Shown here piece by piece: positions 62,276 through 64,000 of a stretch of DNA of 64,000 nt (position 1 is its first letter; every line of letters begins with the position of its first letter). The DNA comes from Acidobacteriaceae bacterium (GTDB taxonomy: Bacteria; Acidobacteriota; Terriglobia; Terriglobales; Acidobacteriaceae). The stretch spans positions 1 through 64,000 of the forward strand of contig PLBE01000221.1 of the NCBI GenBank assembly GCA_003134435.1, written 5' to 3'. A program made the position numbers and the translations under genes. Below the pieces are notes generated by a model, which did not search any database, had not been told where the DNA came from, and worked only from the letters and a program-made list of their open reading frames with translations.

Positions 62276-63520
62276 GTGGACGCAGAGATTATCGCCGTGG
62301 GATCTGAATTACTGACTCCCCATCGTCAGGACACCAACTCGCTCTACCTCACCGAGAAACTTAACGAACTCGGGATTGAAGTCCGCTACAAGTGCATTGT
62401 GGGCGACGACCTTGTCGGGCTGATTGCAGCCGCAAAACTCGCCATGCGGCGTTCCGACATCATCATCTTCAGCGGCGGCCTCGGTCCCACTGAAGACGAC
62501 TTGACGCGCGAGGCCGTGGCGGATGCGCTGGGATTGAAACTGCAGCGCGATCCCACAATCACCGCCAAGCTCGAAGAACGTTTCGCTAAGCGCGGCATAA
62601 AGATGACGCCAAACAATGCCAAGCAAGCCGATGTCCTGACCAGCGCAGCGGCGTTGCCGAATGCGCTCGGCACCGCGCCCGGCCAGTGGATCGCCGGAAA
62701 GTACGACGGGGAGGAGCGGCTGTTGATGCTGCTTCCCGGGCCTCCCTATGAACTCAAGGCGCTCTTCGAAACCGAATGCATCCCGCGCCTGCGCGCCCGA
62801 ATTCCGGTACAGCACATTGCGACGCGCACGCTCAAAATGGCCATGATGCCGGAATCGCAAGTGGACGCTCGAGTCGCGCCCATCTACAAAACCTATACCG
62901 ACGTCGAAACTACGATTCTGGCAGGAGCGGGCGAGATTCAACTCCACCTGCGCTGCCGGAAAGATTCGGCGGCCGATGCCGAGGCGCGGGTCGAGGAACT
63001 GGCTGAAAAAATGGAGGACGAACTGGGCGACGCCATCTTTTCGCGGAAAGGCGAAACCATCGAACAGATCGTCAGCTATCTGCTGCAGATGCGCAGCTTG
63101 ACGCTGGCAGTGGCGGAATCCTGTACCGGAGGCCTGCTGGCCGAGCGCATCACTTCGATCAGCGGCAGCTCGCGCTACTTTCTGGGCGGCGCGGTCGTGT
63201 ATTCGAACGAACTCAAGACCCAATTTGCAAATGTGCCCAAGGCTCTGATCGACCGGCACGGAGCGGTCAGCCGCGAAGTCGCGGCTGCGATGGCCGAAGG
63301 CATTCGCAAGCGTTGCCTCGCCAGCTATGGAATCGGCATCACTGGAGTTGCGGGCCCCAGCGGCGGCACTGAGCAGAAGCCAGTTGGCCTCGTTTACATC
63401 GCGCTGGCGGGAGAGGAAGGGACACAGGTCGCCGAACGTAATTTTCCCGGCGACCGAAAACGCATTCGCCAGTTTTCGACCCAGCAGGCTCTGGAAATGA
63501 TCCGGCGGGCCCTTTTGTAA
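62276..63520 (+). CDS. cinA: CinA family protein (competence/damage-inducible, NMN deamidase type)
   Basis: A 414-residue protein from GTG 62276: a molybdopterin-binding-like domain (about 1-170; IIAVGSELLTPHRQDTNS, FSGGLGPTEDDLTREAV), a middle linker domain, and a C-terminal CinA domain (about 255-414; LAVAESCTGGLLAERITS, GITGVAGPSGGTEQKPVG) that deamidates NMN in pyridine-nucleotide recycling. The open frame reaches 62201 but that part is the palindromic repeat and is rejected. There is no Shine-Dalgarno near the GTG; a TTGACA (62243) and TACACT (62263) could give a leaderless message, though the spacer is short. Confidence 0.93.
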   Translation: MDAEIIAVGSELLTPHRQDTNSLYLTEKLNELGIEVRYKCIVGDDLVGLIAAAKLAMRRSDIIIFSGGLGPTEDDLTREAVADALGLKLQRDPTITAKLEERFAKRGIKMTPNNAKQADVLTSAAALPNALGTAPGQWIAGKYDGEERLLMLLPGPPYELKALFETECIPRLRARIPVQHIATRTLKMAMMPESQVDARVAPIYKTYTDVETTILAGAGEIQLHLRCRKDSAADAEARVEELAEKMEDELGDAIFSRKGETIEQIVSYLLQMRSLTLAVAESCTGGLLAERITSISGSSRYFLGGAVVYSNELKTQFANVPKALIDRHGAVSREVAAAMAEGIRKRCLASYGIGITGVAGPSGGTEQKPVGLVYIALAGEEGTQVAERNFPGDRKRIRQFSTQQALEMIRRALL

Positions 63521-63543
63521 TGCGTCCCTGCGATTACTGCATG

Positions 63544-63580
63544 GTTCCTGTGTGAGGGGACATCCGGTCACCACAGGAAC
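63544..63580. repeat. Inverted repeat between cinA and thpR
   Basis: GTTCCTGTG and CACAGGAAC (nine-base arms) around 19 bases. No U-tract follows on either strand, so it is not a classic terminator. Confidence 0.4.
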
Positions 63581-63599
63581 ATAATTAAAGAATAAAGAG

Positions 63600-64000
63600 A
63601 TGCGAATCTTCGTCGGCATCGACCTCGACCCGGAAGTCCGCGCCCGGATCGCTCGCTTTCTCGAAGGCGTCGAGAGTTTTGCGCCCGATGCGCGCTGGGT
63701 GCGTCCCGAGTCGCTGCATATCACTTTGAAGTTCATCGGCGAACAAACGCCAGACCAGGTAGCGGCCCTCGCCAAACGTCTGCCTCGAGTCGAGAACGGC
63801 GAGTTCGAAATTCGCGCCGGAGGCTATGGATTTTTCCCGACGGCCAAAGCGCCCCGCGTATTCTGGATCGGAATCGACGGCGGCCCGCAACTCACAAGAC
63901 TGGCCCATAACATCGATGCGGCCACGGCCGAACTCGGTGTTCCGCGCGAGGACCGGCCTTACAGTCCACATCTGACCCTGGCCCGCGGTGGCGCTGGCAG
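63600..64000 (+). CDS. thpR: RNA 2',3'-cyclic phosphodiesterase (2'-5' RNA ligase family), partial
   Basis: The frame opens at ATG 63600 (MRIFVGIDLDPEVRARIARF) and continues past the window end, 133 codons seen. Both H-x-T-x motifs of the 2H phosphoesterase fold are present: HITLKFIGE near residue 41 and HLTLAR near 124. The family hydrolyses 2',3'-cyclic phosphates and can join tRNA halves in vitro. It follows cinA by 79 bases, a common pairing. Confidence 0.9.
   Translation, partial: MRIFVGIDLDPEVRARIARFLEGVESFAPDARWVRPESLHITLKFIGEQTPDQVAALAKRLPRVENGEFEIRAGGYGFFPTAKAPRVFWIGIDGGPQLTRLAHNIDAATAELGVPREDRPYSPHLTLARGGAG

Overview
The window looks like a chromosomal segment of an Acidobacteriota bacterium (Terriglobia type). 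This is inferred, not searched: the base composition is moderately GC-rich, and several families and habits fit that phylum, namely a TonB with glycine-rich linkers, a DUF4242 protein, a pilin-head-like secreted protein, and an intergenic hairpin repeat with GTCATCCCGA-type arms. I see no rRNA, tRNA, CRISPR array, insertion sequence or phage gene. Almost all coding sequence belongs to about 45 genes.

Region 1 (1-14.7 kb) is an anaerobic and stress energy module: a NapH/NapG-like polyferredoxin (cut by the window edge), a 4-hydroxybutyrate/acetate-type CoA-transferase, an orphan hydrogenase-maturation protease, a Crp/Fnr regulator with a cysteine cluster, OsmC, a tandem universal stress protein, an ADP-forming acyl-CoA synthetase fused to a GNAT domain, pyruvate:ferredoxin oxidoreductase and its dihydroorotate-dehydrogenase-like neighbour. 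Three intergenic sites share the pattern GTGA-N6-TCAC, which suggests one Crp/Fnr regulon. PFOR would make acetyl-CoA and reduced ferredoxin; the ADP-forming synthetase would turn acetyl-CoA into acetate plus ATP.

Region 2 (14.8-24.4 kb) has a sugar-porter-family MFS transporter with a large extracytoplasmic insertion, a four-gene overlapping sulfur-assimilation operon (ferredoxin sulfite reductase, precorrin-2 dehydrogenase, uroporphyrinogen-III methyltransferase, APS reductase) and a galKET operon. The sulfur operon is preceded by the most striking element of the window: a 30-codon leader ORF with six cysteine codons in eight, followed by an intrinsic terminator whose 5' arm can pair instead with the leader ORF. 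That is the layout of a cysteine-sensing transcription attenuator.

Region 3 (24.6-40.3 kb) is a six-gene operon whose members overlap by a few bases to 17 bases: a membrane-anchored beta-propeller, a VIT/VWA protein, a TPR protein of about 2,515 residues, a DUF3352-like secreted protein, a small penicillin-binding-type transpeptidase and a SpoIID-like protein. I know of no described system of this composition; an envelope or peptidoglycan role is my inference.

Region 4 (40.4-56.9 kb) is mostly housekeeping and envelope: a secreted DUF3352-like protein, bifunctional FTCD, DUF4242, glutamate racemase, TonB, IleS, LspA, a pilin-head-like secreted protein, a Slt-type lytic transglycosylase, a GAF-like protein, an ECF sigma factor with its zinc anti-sigma factor and a candidate autoregulatory promoter, and a YbaK-type deacylase.

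Region 5 (57-62.1 kb) is a polyamine cluster: pyruvoyl arginine decarboxylase, a deoxyhypusine-synthase-like enzyme, N-carbamoylputrescine amidase and agmatine deiminase, with an L,D-transpeptidase and a secreted protein between them. Together they can run arginine to agmatine to putrescine and probably on to homospermidine or a related product. The window ends with a palindromic repeat, cinA and a partial thpR.
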